Source: Marinomonas ostreistagni
GTDB taxonomy: Bacteria > Pseudomonadota > Gammaproteobacteria > Pseudomonadales > Marinomonadaceae
Reading direction: 5' to 3'
Length of the DNA stretch: 64,000 nt
NCBI RefSeq assembly: GCF_016461785.1
Contig: NZ_JAEMUH010000001.1
Coordinates: forward strand, 275,476 to 339,475
The stretch's first letter is position 1, and each line of letters starts with the position of its first letter. The notes beneath the pieces are model-generated. The model saw only the letters and a list, made by a program, of their open reading frames with translations, was not told the DNA's origin and ran no database searches. Of this stretch, positions 41,604-49,940 are shown piece by piece. A program made the position numbers and the translations under genes.

Positions 41604-43036
41604 TAATGATCTTCTTCCGTTGAGATTTGAAGTTCTTCAATTTGGTCTTGCACACGTGCTCGGTATTTTTCAGAGAGGCCTTTCACCGTATAAGCAAGCA
41701 CTTCACCATGATCTCTTTCGATGATCTCAGGCAGGCTTAGAATAATTCGATTCTGAATTTCAGGGACGGTTATTACATCCTCACTCACTACGAGCATATT
41801 TTGGGATTCGGACAAGGCTAGTGCATCGGCCGCGTCAATCAAGTTACGTATTTCATCTTGTTCAATTTGATTTGCTTCGAACATTTTTGACAAGGCTTCA
41901 GAGCCCTTGTGTAGTCCCATGTGGTAATTTACATCAGGAACGTCTGTATAGAGGTTGGTTTCCATCAGCTGTTCAAGCAGTTTCTGAATCAGCTCTGCAC
42001 AACAAGCTGCATTCATATATAGATTATCGTCGCAATTCTTAGCCTGAAAGAGCATTAATACGCTGTCTTTTTCATACTGGTGAACTTGACCGTTGTAAAA
42101 CTCACTTGCTAAGAAAATCGTTCTATATAAAGGTGTAAGTAGATTGGCTACCTGAAGTGGCGGGAGTTCTTCTCGCCATTCATTTAAATGTTTAAATTGT
42201 ATGAATAAAGCGCAGGATTCGCGTTCTGTTTCTTTGATGATTTGCTCAAAATTGATCTCAAATTGACCTTCCTCATCAACTGGCGTAGCTTGCACGTCTT
42301 GTTCATCTACTTCATGTTTGATTGGCGAGACTAGATCGAGACCTTGTAATAAGCGAACTTGATTGATCAGCTCATAAGCCTCTTTATATGTGTGCTCTGG
42401 CATCGGGGCATTGTTTGTCCCATTGGTGTAAGCTTCTATGGCATCGGTTGTTCTAGCAATCGGCATGAACATTCGTCGTATGATTAACAATAAAAGTACG
42501 CTGGTGATGGCGGCCAAGAAAATTCCAAGACCAATCATAAGATTACTAATATGTTTTAACGTACTTTGTGTTGATGTTTTATCGAGAGTAATCAATACAT
42601 GCCCTACCACGTCGTCCCTAAAGCGAATCGGAGAGCTAAATACTCGGTGTGTGTCGGTAGGTCTTACTTCACTTTCACTACTGCTTTGAGTACCGTTACG
42701 ATTCGCTTCAGCTAGGAGCTCATCTTTTTTGTTGTATACGCGGGCGCTTAGAATGCTATCACTTACTACCAAGCGGTTAAGTAAGACATTTAAACTTAAA
42801 AGATCGTTGGTTAGGATCGATTGTGTCGCATTGAATGCGGCTTGAGTGGCAAGGCTGCTGCCTAAAACATCGGTTTGTTGATTAAGATGTTTGTTTACTG
42901 CTGACGTGACAGAAAACCATATAACCACTAAGGTAATCAATATAAGAGATAAATAGGCAGTGAGCAAAAGGCTCGCAGAAGAGCACTTCTTCAAAAGTGC
43001 TTGGTACCCAGATGAGAGTTTTTTCACGATGTCCAT
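41603..43036 (-). CDS. YtjB/AhpA-like membrane protein with degenerate cyclase-like domain
   Basis: A 477-residue inner-membrane protein. Two spans (about 22-44 and 166-188) enclose a roughly 120-residue periplasmic sensor region, an arrangement and position (divergent from serB) like E. coli YtjB (Smp/AhpA). A HAMP-like linker (MPIARTTDAIEAYTNG) follows. Unlike the roughly 210-residue YtjB, the protein continues with a C-terminal domain (about 272-460) whose segments (ALFIQFKHLNEWREELPP, GQVHQYEKDSVLMLFQAK, VNYHMGLHKG) resemble a class III nucleotide-cyclase fold. I do not see the paired metal-binding aspartates, so it is probably a non-catalytic sensor output domain. It shares the rpoS terminator. 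Confidence 0.72.
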   Translation of the reverse strand: MDIVKKLSSGYQALLKKCSSASLLLTAYLSLILITLVVIWFSVTSAVNKHLNQQTDVLGSSLATQAAFNATQSILTNDLLSLNVLLNRLVVSDSILSARVYNKKDELLAEANRNGTQSSSESEVRPTDTHRVFSSPIRFRDDVVGHVLITLDKTSTQSTLKHISNLMIGLGIFLAAITSVLLLLIIRRMFMPIARTTDAIEAYTNGTNNAPMPEHTYKEAYELINQVRLLQGLDLVSPIKHEVDEQDVQATPVDEEGQFEINFEQIIKETERESCALFIQFKHLNEWREELPPLQVANLLTPLYRTIFLASEFYNGQVHQYEKDSVLMLFQAKNCDDNLYMNAACCAELIQKLLEQLMETNLYTDVPDVNYHMGLHKGSEALSKMFEANQIEQDEIRNLIDAADALALSESQNMLVVSEDVITVPEIQNRIILSLPEIIERDHGEVLAYTVKGLSEKYRARVQDQIEELQISTEEDH

Positions 43037-43168
43037 CGACGTCCTAGTATGTTTTTAATATGGGTATCTTATTGATTTATCCAATATTTCGAAATGGTCT
43101 CTCTGTGTTTTCGGACCGAGTTGTAAAATCTTTAACCCTGTATAACGGTTAGCGTCTTGGTTGGGATT

Positions 43169-43177
43169 TGGTATAGT
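43169..43177 (+). promoter_or_regulatory. Extended -10 promoter element for serB
   Basis: TGGTATAGT, an extended -10 (TGn followed by TATAGT at 43172-43177), ends 26 bases before the serB ATG. No good -35 lies at 17 bases, as is tolerated with extended -10 promoters. AGGAG precedes the ATG. Confidence 0.45.
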
Positions 43178-43203
43178 AGGCGTCCCCATTATCAGGAGTT
43201 AAT

Positions 43204-44124
43204 ATGACTGCTTCGATCACACTTATTGGCGACCGTTTATCTCAATATCAACCATGCTTTAATGCTTGGTTAACGAAACAATCTTTAGATGCGACACGAA
43301 CGGTTCTTACTAATCCGCAAGATTCTATTAATGTGTGGCGATATGACCTTAGCACTCCCATTGAAGATGGTAAACATAACAGCTTGCGTTTGGAACTCTT
43401 AGCATTAGCTGACACAACCAAAATTGATCATATTTTACAAACATCTCAGCCGCTTTTATCGAAACCAGGGTTGGCGGTCTTTGATATGGATTCTACGCTC
43501 ATTAAAGCAGAAGTGATGGACGAACTGGCGGTAGAGATGGGCATTGGCGAACAAATTGCCGCTGTAACAGCCAGCGCGATGCGTGGTGAGATAGATTTTA
43601 CAGAAAGCTTTACACAACGCTTATCATTATTAGATGGTCTTAGTAGTGATGTGATGGATTCTGTTTACCAGCGTATTCAGCATATGGATGGTATTTCTCC
43701 ATTGATGAAAGTGCTCAATCATTATGGATGGAAGACGGCGATCTTGTCGGGTGGATTTACTTACTTTGCCGACCGAGTACAAAAGGACCATAACATGACT
43801 GAAGTGCATGCAAATGTATTAGAGGTCGTAGATGGTAAGTTGACGGGTAAGCACTTGGGTCCTATCGTTGATGCACAGCGTAAACAAGTTCTGCTTGGAG
43901 AACTGAAAGGAAAGTATCAAGTACCAGCCTCACAAACAATTGCTTGTGGCGATGGTGCGAATGACCTACTTATGTTGAATGATGCGGCATTGGGCGTGGC
44001 ACTCCATGCAAAACCTATCGTTCGAGAGCAAGCTCCATGCCCCATGAGTCAGATGGGGCTTGATGGTATCTTATATTTGTTAGGTTTAACGAGTGACGAG
44101 ATTGCCACAGTACTCCAAGACTAA
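43204..44124 (+). CDS. serB: Phosphoserine phosphatase
   Basis: A 306-residue HAD phosphatase for the last step of serine synthesis. Motif I FDMDSTLIKAEVMDELA begins near residue 93 with the nucleophilic aspartate of DMDST. The cap region MRGEIDFTESFTQRL follows, motif II is ILSGGFT, and motif IV is ACGDGANDLLMLNDA. The N-terminal 80 residues form a divergent ACT-like domain. The pairing with a divergent YtjB-like gene is as in E. coli. Confidence 0.96.
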   Translation: MTASITLIGDRLSQYQPCFNAWLTKQSLDATRTVLTNPQDSINVWRYDLSTPIEDGKHNSLRLELLALADTTKIDHILQTSQPLLSKPGLAVFDMDSTLIKAEVMDELAVEMGIGEQIAAVTASAMRGEIDFTESFTQRLSLLDGLSSDVMDSVYQRIQHMDGISPLMKVLNHYGWKTAILSGGFTYFADRVQKDHNMTEVHANVLEVVDGKLTGKHLGPIVDAQRKQVLLGELKGKYQVPASQTIACGDGANDLLMLNDAALGVALHAKPIVREQAPCPMSQMGLDGILYLLGLTSDEIATVLQD

Positions 44125-44147
44125 TTCTATTATTAAGATGTGAAATG

Positions 44148-44177
44148 AAATGCCCGATAAAACAGTATCGGGCATTT
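44148..44177. terminator. Terminator shared by serB and the converging HepT-like gene
   Basis: Twelve-base stem (44148-44159 and 44166-44177) with a six-base loop; the arms are GC-rich in the middle (GCCCGATA) and flanked by AAAT/ATTT, usable in both directions. Confidence 0.85.
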
Positions 44178-44191
44178 TGGTTTTCAGCGCT

Positions 44192-44617
44192 CTATTCGTT
44201 GTTATCGAGGCGAGCGGTCCACTCTTTTGTGAGAATTTCTACTAATCCGTAGCGTCTTAGTGATAAAGCGGAAGCAAGCTCATCAAAATTTTCATCTAGA
44301 TAATCGAATAAGATCTTCTGTCTTAATTCGACTAAAACTTTGATTTGTTCACCCTGCTCAAATGTAACATCTTGGTGCTTAATAAGTGCGTCCAATACCT
44401 GATCTCGGCGCTCTATCGAGACATCATAATGGTGTTGTAATACATAAATAGCCAAGTCAAGCATTGAAGCGACTAACAATTGAAAGGTATGTTCAACGGC
44501 CATTACTTCATCTTGACTCAGGGATGTTGATCTCTCTTTTTGACGATGAATATCTAGACGCTTAATCATGGCATGCTGATGTTCGTACAACGATTGTTCC
44601 CAAGCTTTATCTCTCAC
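44192..44617 (-). CDS. HepT-like (DUF86/HEPN) protein lacking the catalytic histidine
   Basis: A 141-residue all-helical soluble protein. Its middle and C-terminal helices (LLVASMLDLAIYVLQHH, then EQIKVLVELRQKILFDYLDE) follow the pattern of HepT toxins of the HEPN clan, whose RNase or AMP-acceptor motif is R-x4-H-x-Y. Here the motif reads RQKILFDY at 99-106, so Arg99 and Tyr106 are kept but the histidine is Phe104. No MntA-type nucleotidyltransferase partner is adjacent. The start is GTG at 44617 with AAGGAG seven bases upstream. It follows moeA by 41 bases on the same strand, so it may be the last gene of the moaA-moaB-moeA operon. The family link is inference from pattern. Confidence 0.65.
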   Translation of the reverse strand: MRDKAWEQSLYEHQHAMIKRLDIHRQKERSTSLSQDEVMAVEHTFQLLVASMLDLAIYVLQHHYDVSIERRDQVLDALIKHQDVTFEQGEQIKVLVELRQKILFDYLDENFDELASALSLRRYGLVEILTKEWTARLDNNE

Positions 44618-44658
44618 AGGTAAACTCCTTAAAACTTCAAGGTTTGCTTAAGTGTAGA

Positions 44659-45849
44659 TTAGAAGCTATCAAATGGGTAAAAGTTGAGCTTACTATCCGG
44701 AGTTATGTCATGTTTTGCTGGTACATGGAGATAGCCATCTGTTTGACTAGCCGCTAATAATGCACCTGAGCTCTGTTGCGTATGAGGGGTGGCGATACCG
44801 TTTTGCACATATACTCTTAAAAACTCATCCCGAGATTGATTGCCTTTACGGGAAAAATGACACGTCACTGGATAGGGGGTAGGAAGAGTTAAGTGTTCTC
44901 CTGCCGCTTTTGCAAACGCTAGACGGGCGAACAGGTGAAACGTGACAAGAGTGGAGCTTGGATTACCAGGAAGGCCAATAAACGGTGTATTAAACACGTT
45001 TGCAAACACTAATGGTTTACCAGGCTTGATGGCAATCTTCCAAAGGTGTAAAGCACCGTTGCGCTCAATGGTATTTTTTACATGATCTTCTTCGCCAACT
45101 GATACACCACCGGAGGATAAAATGATGTCACACTGTTCGCTCAGTGCTTGCAATGCTTGCTCGGTATCGGCCACAGAATCATTGGCATGCATAACTTTGC
45201 AAACTTGGTGGCCTGCGCTTTGTACAAGAGACGTCATGAGTGGGCCGTTGGAGTTATAAATCTGTCCCGGTTGCAGTGCTGCATCAGGCGATTGAAGCTC
45301 ATCGCCAGTGGTTAAAATACCCACCTTCAAGGGACAATAAACCCTAATATCAGCTACACCAATACTGGCTAATACACCAATATCAATGGCATTGAGACGT
45401 TTGCCTTGGCTCAGAACTTTCATGCCTTTGGCGATATCTTGCCCTGCGGGACGAATGTTTTGATGTGTCACGACCGTCTTAAGAAAGTGGATTCTATCTC
45501 CCTGAATCTCTGTATGTTCTTGCATCACAACGGCATCTGCACCGGCAGGTATTTCTGCCCCAGTAAAAATACGTGCACAGGAGTTTTCTGCTAAAGGGGA
45601 AGGGGGTTGTCCAGCAGCAATGCGCTGAGAAACGATTAGATCTGATTGGGATGCTAGATCGCTACAGCGAACGGCATAACCGTCCATGGCGCTGTTGGCC
45701 GCTGGAGGAACATTTATTGGTGATTCTATGTCGCAAGCAAGAACACGTCCCAGTGCTTCCAATAATGGAACGCTTTCAGTAGACGTGATCACATCTAAGG
45801 TCTGTGTGATATGTTCAAGTGCTTCTTGCAGAGGCATAAGAGATGACAT
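44659..45849 (-). CDS. moeA: Molybdopterin molybdenumtransferase
   Basis: A 396-residue enzyme that inserts molybdate into adenylylated molybdopterin. The N-terminal part has PPAANSAMDGYAVR, the VRPAGQDIAKG-like segment appears as IRPAGQDIAKGMKVL, and the MoCF-type domain holds ILSSGGVSVGEEDHV and FIGLPGNPSSTLVTF. Length is standard. It follows moaB with two bases between stop and start, so the pair is one transcript with moaA. Confidence 0.96.
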   Translation of the reverse strand: MSSLMPLQEALEHITQTLDVITSTESVPLLEALGRVLACDIESPINVPPAANSAMDGYAVRCSDLASQSDLIVSQRIAAGQPPSPLAENSCARIFTGAEIPAGADAVVMQEHTEIQGDRIHFLKTVVTHQNIRPAGQDIAKGMKVLSQGKRLNAIDIGVLASIGVADIRVYCPLKVGILTTGDELQSPDAALQPGQIYNSNGPLMTSLVQSAGHQVCKVMHANDSVADTEQALQALSEQCDIILSSGGVSVGEEDHVKNTIERNGALHLWKIAIKPGKPLVFANVFNTPFIGLPGNPSSTLVTFHLFARLAFAKAAGEHLTLPTPYPVTCHFSRKGNQSRDEFLRVYVQNGIATPHTQQSSGALLAASQTDGYLHVPAKHDITPDSKLNFYPFDSF

Positions 45850-45851
45850 TG

Positions 45852-46391
45852 TTATACCTCATGCACTGGTGGTTGATAAGGACCTAGTAGCATAGTGACA
45901 AAATTACATGGCTTGTGGCGTGCATCAAGCTGCTCTTTGATAATGCCATGCCAAGCCGTTTTGCAGGCCCCTGTTGAACCAGGTAAACAAAAAATAAGAG
46001 TGTTATTAGCCAGTCCCGCTAGAGCACGAGATTGAATCGTAGATGTGCCGATTTCATCGTAGGAGATTTGTCTAAACAGTTCGCCAAAACCATCGACCTG
46101 CTTATCGAGTAGTGGTGTGATGGCCTCAGGGGTGCTGTCGCGAGAGTAAAACCCCGTACCGCCTGTAATTAATACAACGTTCACTGAGTTATCTGCGATC
46201 CATTGTGATACGACGGCACGCATCGCATAAATATCATCTTTGACAATGGTTCGCTCGCCAAGGGTATGGCCTGCTTCGGTTAACGCATGGATTAACGCGT
46301 CACCTGAAGTATCCTCGGCCAAAGAGCGTGTGTCGGATACCGTTAGAACATTTATATTTAAGGGACGAAATGGAGAAGGCACTTTAGCCAT
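45852..46391 (-). CDS. moaB: Molybdenum cofactor biosynthesis protein B
   Basis: A 179-residue MoCF-fold protein of the MoaB family, which adenylylates molybdopterin or assists this step. The N-terminal NVLTVSDTRSLAEDTSGDAL, the central VLITGGTGFYSRDSTPEAI and the GELFRQISYDEIGTSTIQSR segment are diagnostic, with ALAGLANNTLIFCLPGSTGA following. It lies between moaA and moeA with short gaps (16 and 2 bases). Confidence 0.95.
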   Translation of the reverse strand: MAKVPSPFRPLNINVLTVSDTRSLAEDTSGDALIHALTEAGHTLGERTIVKDDIYAMRAVVSQWIADNSVNVVLITGGTGFYSRDSTPEAITPLLDKQVDGFGELFRQISYDEIGTSTIQSRALAGLANNTLIFCLPGSTGACKTAWHGIIKEQLDARHKPCNFVTMLLGPYQPPVHEV

Positions 46392-46407
46392 GGAGACATC
46401 CTTATAT

Positions 46408-47403
46408 TTAGCCGCCAGTAGCGCTCATAAAGCGTAGAATCTGCGGCTCTTCATCTAAGTTAAAATGGTGTTTTTCAGGTTTTAGAGCCAATGCTTTCAC
46501 GATTTGATCTTGCAATGGCTTTAGGTCATTTGGGTGCGTTCTGAGAACGCTTTTCAAATCTTTAGAGTGCTCATTGCCAAGGCATAACAGCAAACGGCCT
46601 TCAACCGTCATACGTACACGGTTGCAGGTGCTACAGAAGTTATGGCTATGTGGAGAAATTAAACCAACTTTAGAGTGCTCTCCCTCGATTTGAAAATAAC
46701 GCGATGGCCCGCCAGTCTTATGTTGGCTGGGGGTTAATTGCCATTGCGTCTGTAGTCGTTTGAGTATGCTGTCACTAGAGACGTAAACTTCAGCACGATC
46801 ATGATCTGATATGGCACCAAGAGGCATCTCCTCAATAAAGCTGATGTCCATATTGCGTTGCAAAGCGTATTCAACAAGTTCTTCAATTTCATCATCGTTG
46901 TGGCCACTAAGAATAACCGCATTGAGCTTTAGCTGTTTAAAGGGGAGGGCGGTTACGGTATCAATACCACGCAATACCTGTTCTAGTTTGTCCCTTCGTG
47001 TGAGCTTTTCAAAACGATCACGTTTAAGTGTATCTAAACTGATATTAATGCGTGATACGCCTAAGTCGAATAACGACTGACCCATTTTTTCGAGTTGAGA
47101 ACCATTGGTGGTGATGGTCAGTTCCTCTAACTCTGGTAGCATGGCAATCTGTTCTAATGCCCATAAGATATCTTTTCTCACCAAAGGCTCACCGCCTGTA
47201 ATGCGAATCTTACGTGTACCTAATTCAACAAAGGCCTTAGCAACTTGAACTATTTCCTCAAGAGACAATATATCCTTGCGAGGTAGGAATGTCGCATTCT
47301 CATCCATGCAATAGGTGCAGCGAAAGTCACATCGATCGGTGACCGATATGCGTAAATAGTCGATATTTCGACCGAATGGATCTATAAGCATGGAATCTGA
47401 CAC
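46408..47403 (-). CDS. moaA: GTP 3',8-cyclase
   Basis: A 331-residue radical-SAM enzyme that starts molybdopterin synthesis from GTP. The SAM cluster ligands are Cys25, Cys29 and Cys32 in CDFRCTYC. The second cluster motif CSTCNRVRMTVEGRLLLC lies near the C-terminus, and the chain ends in the essential Gly-Gly pair. It opens a moaA-moaB-moeA transcript. moaC, moaD and moaE must be elsewhere. Confidence 0.97.
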   Translation of the reverse strand: MSDSMLIDPFGRNIDYLRISVTDRCDFRCTYCMDENATFLPRKDILSLEEIVQVAKAFVELGTRKIRITGGEPLVRKDILWALEQIAMLPELEELTITTNGSQLEKMGQSLFDLGVSRINISLDTLKRDRFEKLTRRDKLEQVLRGIDTVTALPFKQLKLNAVILSGHNDDEIEELVEYALQRNMDISFIEEMPLGAISDHDRAEVYVSSDSILKRLQTQWQLTPSQHKTGGPSRYFQIEGEHSKVGLISPHSHNFCSTCNRVRMTVEGRLLLCLGNEHSKDLKSVLRTHPNDLKPLQDQIVKALALKPEKHHFNLDEEPQILRFMSATGG

Positions 47404-47548
47404 TTGAATTAGCCTCGCTACAACTTTCTAATAGAAGCAAAATTTGTTCACAGAGGCAAAGTTCTCTGTCCTAACTGCGGCTGACGTGATGCGCATAGCA
47501 TGCCGTGCATCGATCATTAACGCCAATTTTTGAAATAGGGGAATCGCA

Positions 47549-48412
47549 GTGCATAGTGTTATACATAATTTGATTGAGTTACTCACTTTGAATCGTGTGT
47601 CTGACACACAATTTGTCGGTAAGAGTCAAGATTTAGGCTTTCCCAAGGTGTTTGGAGGCCAAGTTGTGGGGCAGTCGCTAAGTGCCGCAGCACAAACTGT
47701 TCCAGCAGATCGCTTCCCGCACTCATTACATAGTTACTTTATTCGCCCAGGCGATGCAAAGCAAACGATTGATTATGATGTAGAGACCGTTCGCGATGGG
47801 GGCAGTTTCAGTGTGCGACGTGTGATTGCGCGTCAGAATGGCGACACGATCCTAGTTATGACTGCATCCTTTCAAAAGTTTGAAGATGGTTTATCCCATC
47901 AAGAAGCCATGCCGAATGTTCCGGGGCCGGAAAACTTTAAATCAGAGTTGAGCCTTTTTCAGAGACATGCTGAGGAAATCCCCGAGCGCATTCGAAGTCT
48001 ATTAACAGCAGAAAGGCCAATCGAATACCGTATTGTCGAAAATCAAAACCCATTTCGCCCACGACCAGGTTTGCCTGCGAGACATATGTGGATTCGAAGT
48101 GTGTCGCCGCTACCTGATAATGAACTGGTGCATCAGTCAATGCTGGCTTATACCACGGACTATGGCTTCTTGGAGACCGCACTTCAGCCCCATGGAATTT
48201 CGATTGGCAATCCAGGCCTTCAAATTGCGAGCTTGGATCACTCCATATGGTTTCATCGACCATTTCGTTTAGATGATTGGTTGCTTTATGTGGCCGACAG
48301 CCCTTCAGCATCTGGAGCGCGAGGGTTTGTACGCGGCAAAATTTTCGACAGAGAAGGAAATCTCGTTGCCTCAACGGCTCAAGAAGGGTTGATTAGGTTA
48401 ATGAATAAGTAA
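47549..48412 (+). CDS. tesB: Acyl-CoA thioesterase II
   Basis: A 287-residue double-hotdog thioesterase that hydrolyses medium and long acyl-CoA. QDLGFPKVFGGQVVGQSLSA at about 26-45, LHSYFIRPGDAKQTIDYDVE at about 67-86 and the late SLDHSIWFHRPFRLDDWLLY (Asp of the catalytic triad) are TesB signatures. The start is GTG at 47549 with AGGGG seven bases upstream. It is divergent from moaA across 145 bases. Confidence 0.95.
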   Translation: MHSVIHNLIELLTLNRVSDTQFVGKSQDLGFPKVFGGQVVGQSLSAAAQTVPADRFPHSLHSYFIRPGDAKQTIDYDVETVRDGGSFSVRRVIARQNGDTILVMTASFQKFEDGLSHQEAMPNVPGPENFKSELSLFQRHAEEIPERIRSLLTAERPIEYRIVENQNPFRPRPGLPARHMWIRSVSPLPDNELVHQSMLAYTTDYGFLETALQPHGISIGNPGLQIASLDHSIWFHRPFRLDDWLLYVADSPSASGARGFVRGKIFDREGNLVASTAQEGLIRLMNK

Positions 48413-48554
48413 AGTGTTACAAAATGTAAACGATCTATTTGAAGTGTTGTTTTTGTGTTAATTTTGATCGATTGACCAATTAACAATTGATTTAACGACA
48501 AGTCGCTGTTGTGGTAAGGCTTTTCGCTCTGATAAGGATATAGAAGGGTTTAGC

Positions 48555-49940
48555 GTGATACCTCGAAGAAATGTGTCTCAATTTGTTTTAAGTAAACTCT
48601 TTGCCTGCTACGTTTTTGTAGCGGGTATTGCGCTTGCTGGCTTTTTCTTGTGGTCCCATCAACAGTTAGCTTTGCAGCACGAGAAAGTTACTCAGCAACT
48701 AGAGTCATATTTCTTAAATGTTTTGGAAATGCCTGCTGAAGAACAAAATATTGCACTTGATAGTGTCATGTTAGGGGTTGAGCTTTCATCTAAAAATGGA
48801 TCCCCCATTTCTCTTGTTTCTTTGGAGAATAGCGAAGGGGCGAAGTTAGTATACTGGGGAGAAAACTCTGATTCTGTGTCAGCAAACATTGAGTCGTTCT
48901 ATCTTGCAGACAAGCTTGGCAATCAGTACCAATTACATATTTCCTTTTCAGATTCAACTCTAGCGGGTTTTGTCTATCATCATTTTTTACCTGTGCTTGG
49001 GCTTTTATCATTTCAACTAGCGCTGCTTTTACTGACGTTAAGAATTCTCATAAATAGAAGTCTTGATGGGGTATTTAGTGGCTTTATGAGAGAGCTAAGT
49101 GTGATTAATTTACGTCACCCAGAGCCATTGCAAGCGGATGCGTTTCTTGGTCAATTTGCTGAATATCGGCAAATGCTAGCCAGCGTAAATAGAGTTATTT
49201 TATCTCTAGCTAGATCGCGTGAAGAGCTTTCTGATATTAATGAAGAGCTTGAAACACGGATACATGATAAAACAGCGGTATTAGAAGAGCGTAATGAAGA
49301 GCTACTTGAATTGAACAAGCAGTTATCTGTTATCGCGAATACTGACGCTTTAACTCAAGTGTATAACCGAACTCGTTTCGATGTTTTGTTTAAAGAACAT
49401 GTTGCTATCGCTACCCGGAGGCATACTCCATTATCTATTCTCTTAGTGGATTTAGATGACTTTAAAAAAGTCAATGATCAACATGGGCACCAAGTTGGCG
49501 ACCAGGTCCTCAAACACGCTGCTCGTGTCATTCAACATATAGCGTTAGAGGATGGCATAGTTGCTCGATGGGGAGGAGAAGAGTTTGCCGTTCTTTTACC
49601 GTATTTTGATTTAAGTATGGCTGAAGAAAAAGCTGAGCGTCTGCGTGCAGAAATGGCCAATGCTGTTTTCGAGCAGCAAGCGATTAAAGTCACAGCTAGC
49701 ATCGGTGTCGCGCAGTTGTGTATGCAGGAAACAGCATCACAACTACTCAAGCGTGCGGACGATGCGCTTTATGATGCGAAGGGGGGCGGCCGTAATCGTG
49801 TCATTATTGCTTATTTAGAAAACAGTCACACTCAACTGGAAATTGATGATCTCCAAGCTGGGGAGTTCATTGAGGTTTTTGATGTTGCGCTAGAGCCCAG
49901 TCAAGATGAACCAGAAGCTTCTCAGAAGCTGTTAACCTAG
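48555..49940 (+). CDS. Membrane-bound diguanylate cyclase (GGDEF)
   Basis: A 461-residue predicted c-di-GMP synthase. Two spans (about 12-34 and 144-166) enclose a roughly 110-residue periplasmic sensor. A coiled coil (about 215-258, with LSDINEELETRIHDKTAVL) links to a GGDEF domain. The active-site motif is GGEEF at 340-344, and DLDDFKKVNDQHGH supplies the metal and GTP-binding residues, so it should be active. The RxxD inhibitory site normally five residues before GGEEF reads LEDG, so product inhibition is likely absent. GTG start with AAGG upstream. Its 3' end overlaps queG by 74 bases on the other strand. Confidence 0.9.
   Translation: MIPRRNVSQFVLSKLFACYVFVAGIALAGFFLWSHQQLALQHEKVTQQLESYFLNVLEMPAEEQNIALDSVMLGVELSSKNGSPISLVSLENSEGAKLVYWGENSDSVSANIESFYLADKLGNQYQLHISFSDSTLAGFVYHHFLPVLGLLSFQLALLLLTLRILINRSLDGVFSGFMRELSVINLRHPEPLQADAFLGQFAEYRQMLASVNRVILSLARSREELSDINEELETRIHDKTAVLEERNEELLELNKQLSVIANTDALTQVYNRTRFDVLFKEHVAIATRRHTPLSILLVDLDDFKKVNDQHGHQVGDQVLKHAARVIQHIALEDGIVARWGGEEFAVLLPYFDLSMAEEKAERLRAEMANAVFEQQAIKVTASIGVAQLCMQETASQLLKRADDALYDAKGGGRNRVIIAYLENSHTQLEIDDLQAGEFIEVFDVALEPSQDEPEASQKLLT

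Noticed and set aside
47937..48374. Antisense open frame of 145 codons inside tesB
   Set aside because: Falls in the conserved TesB coding region; no family resemblance.
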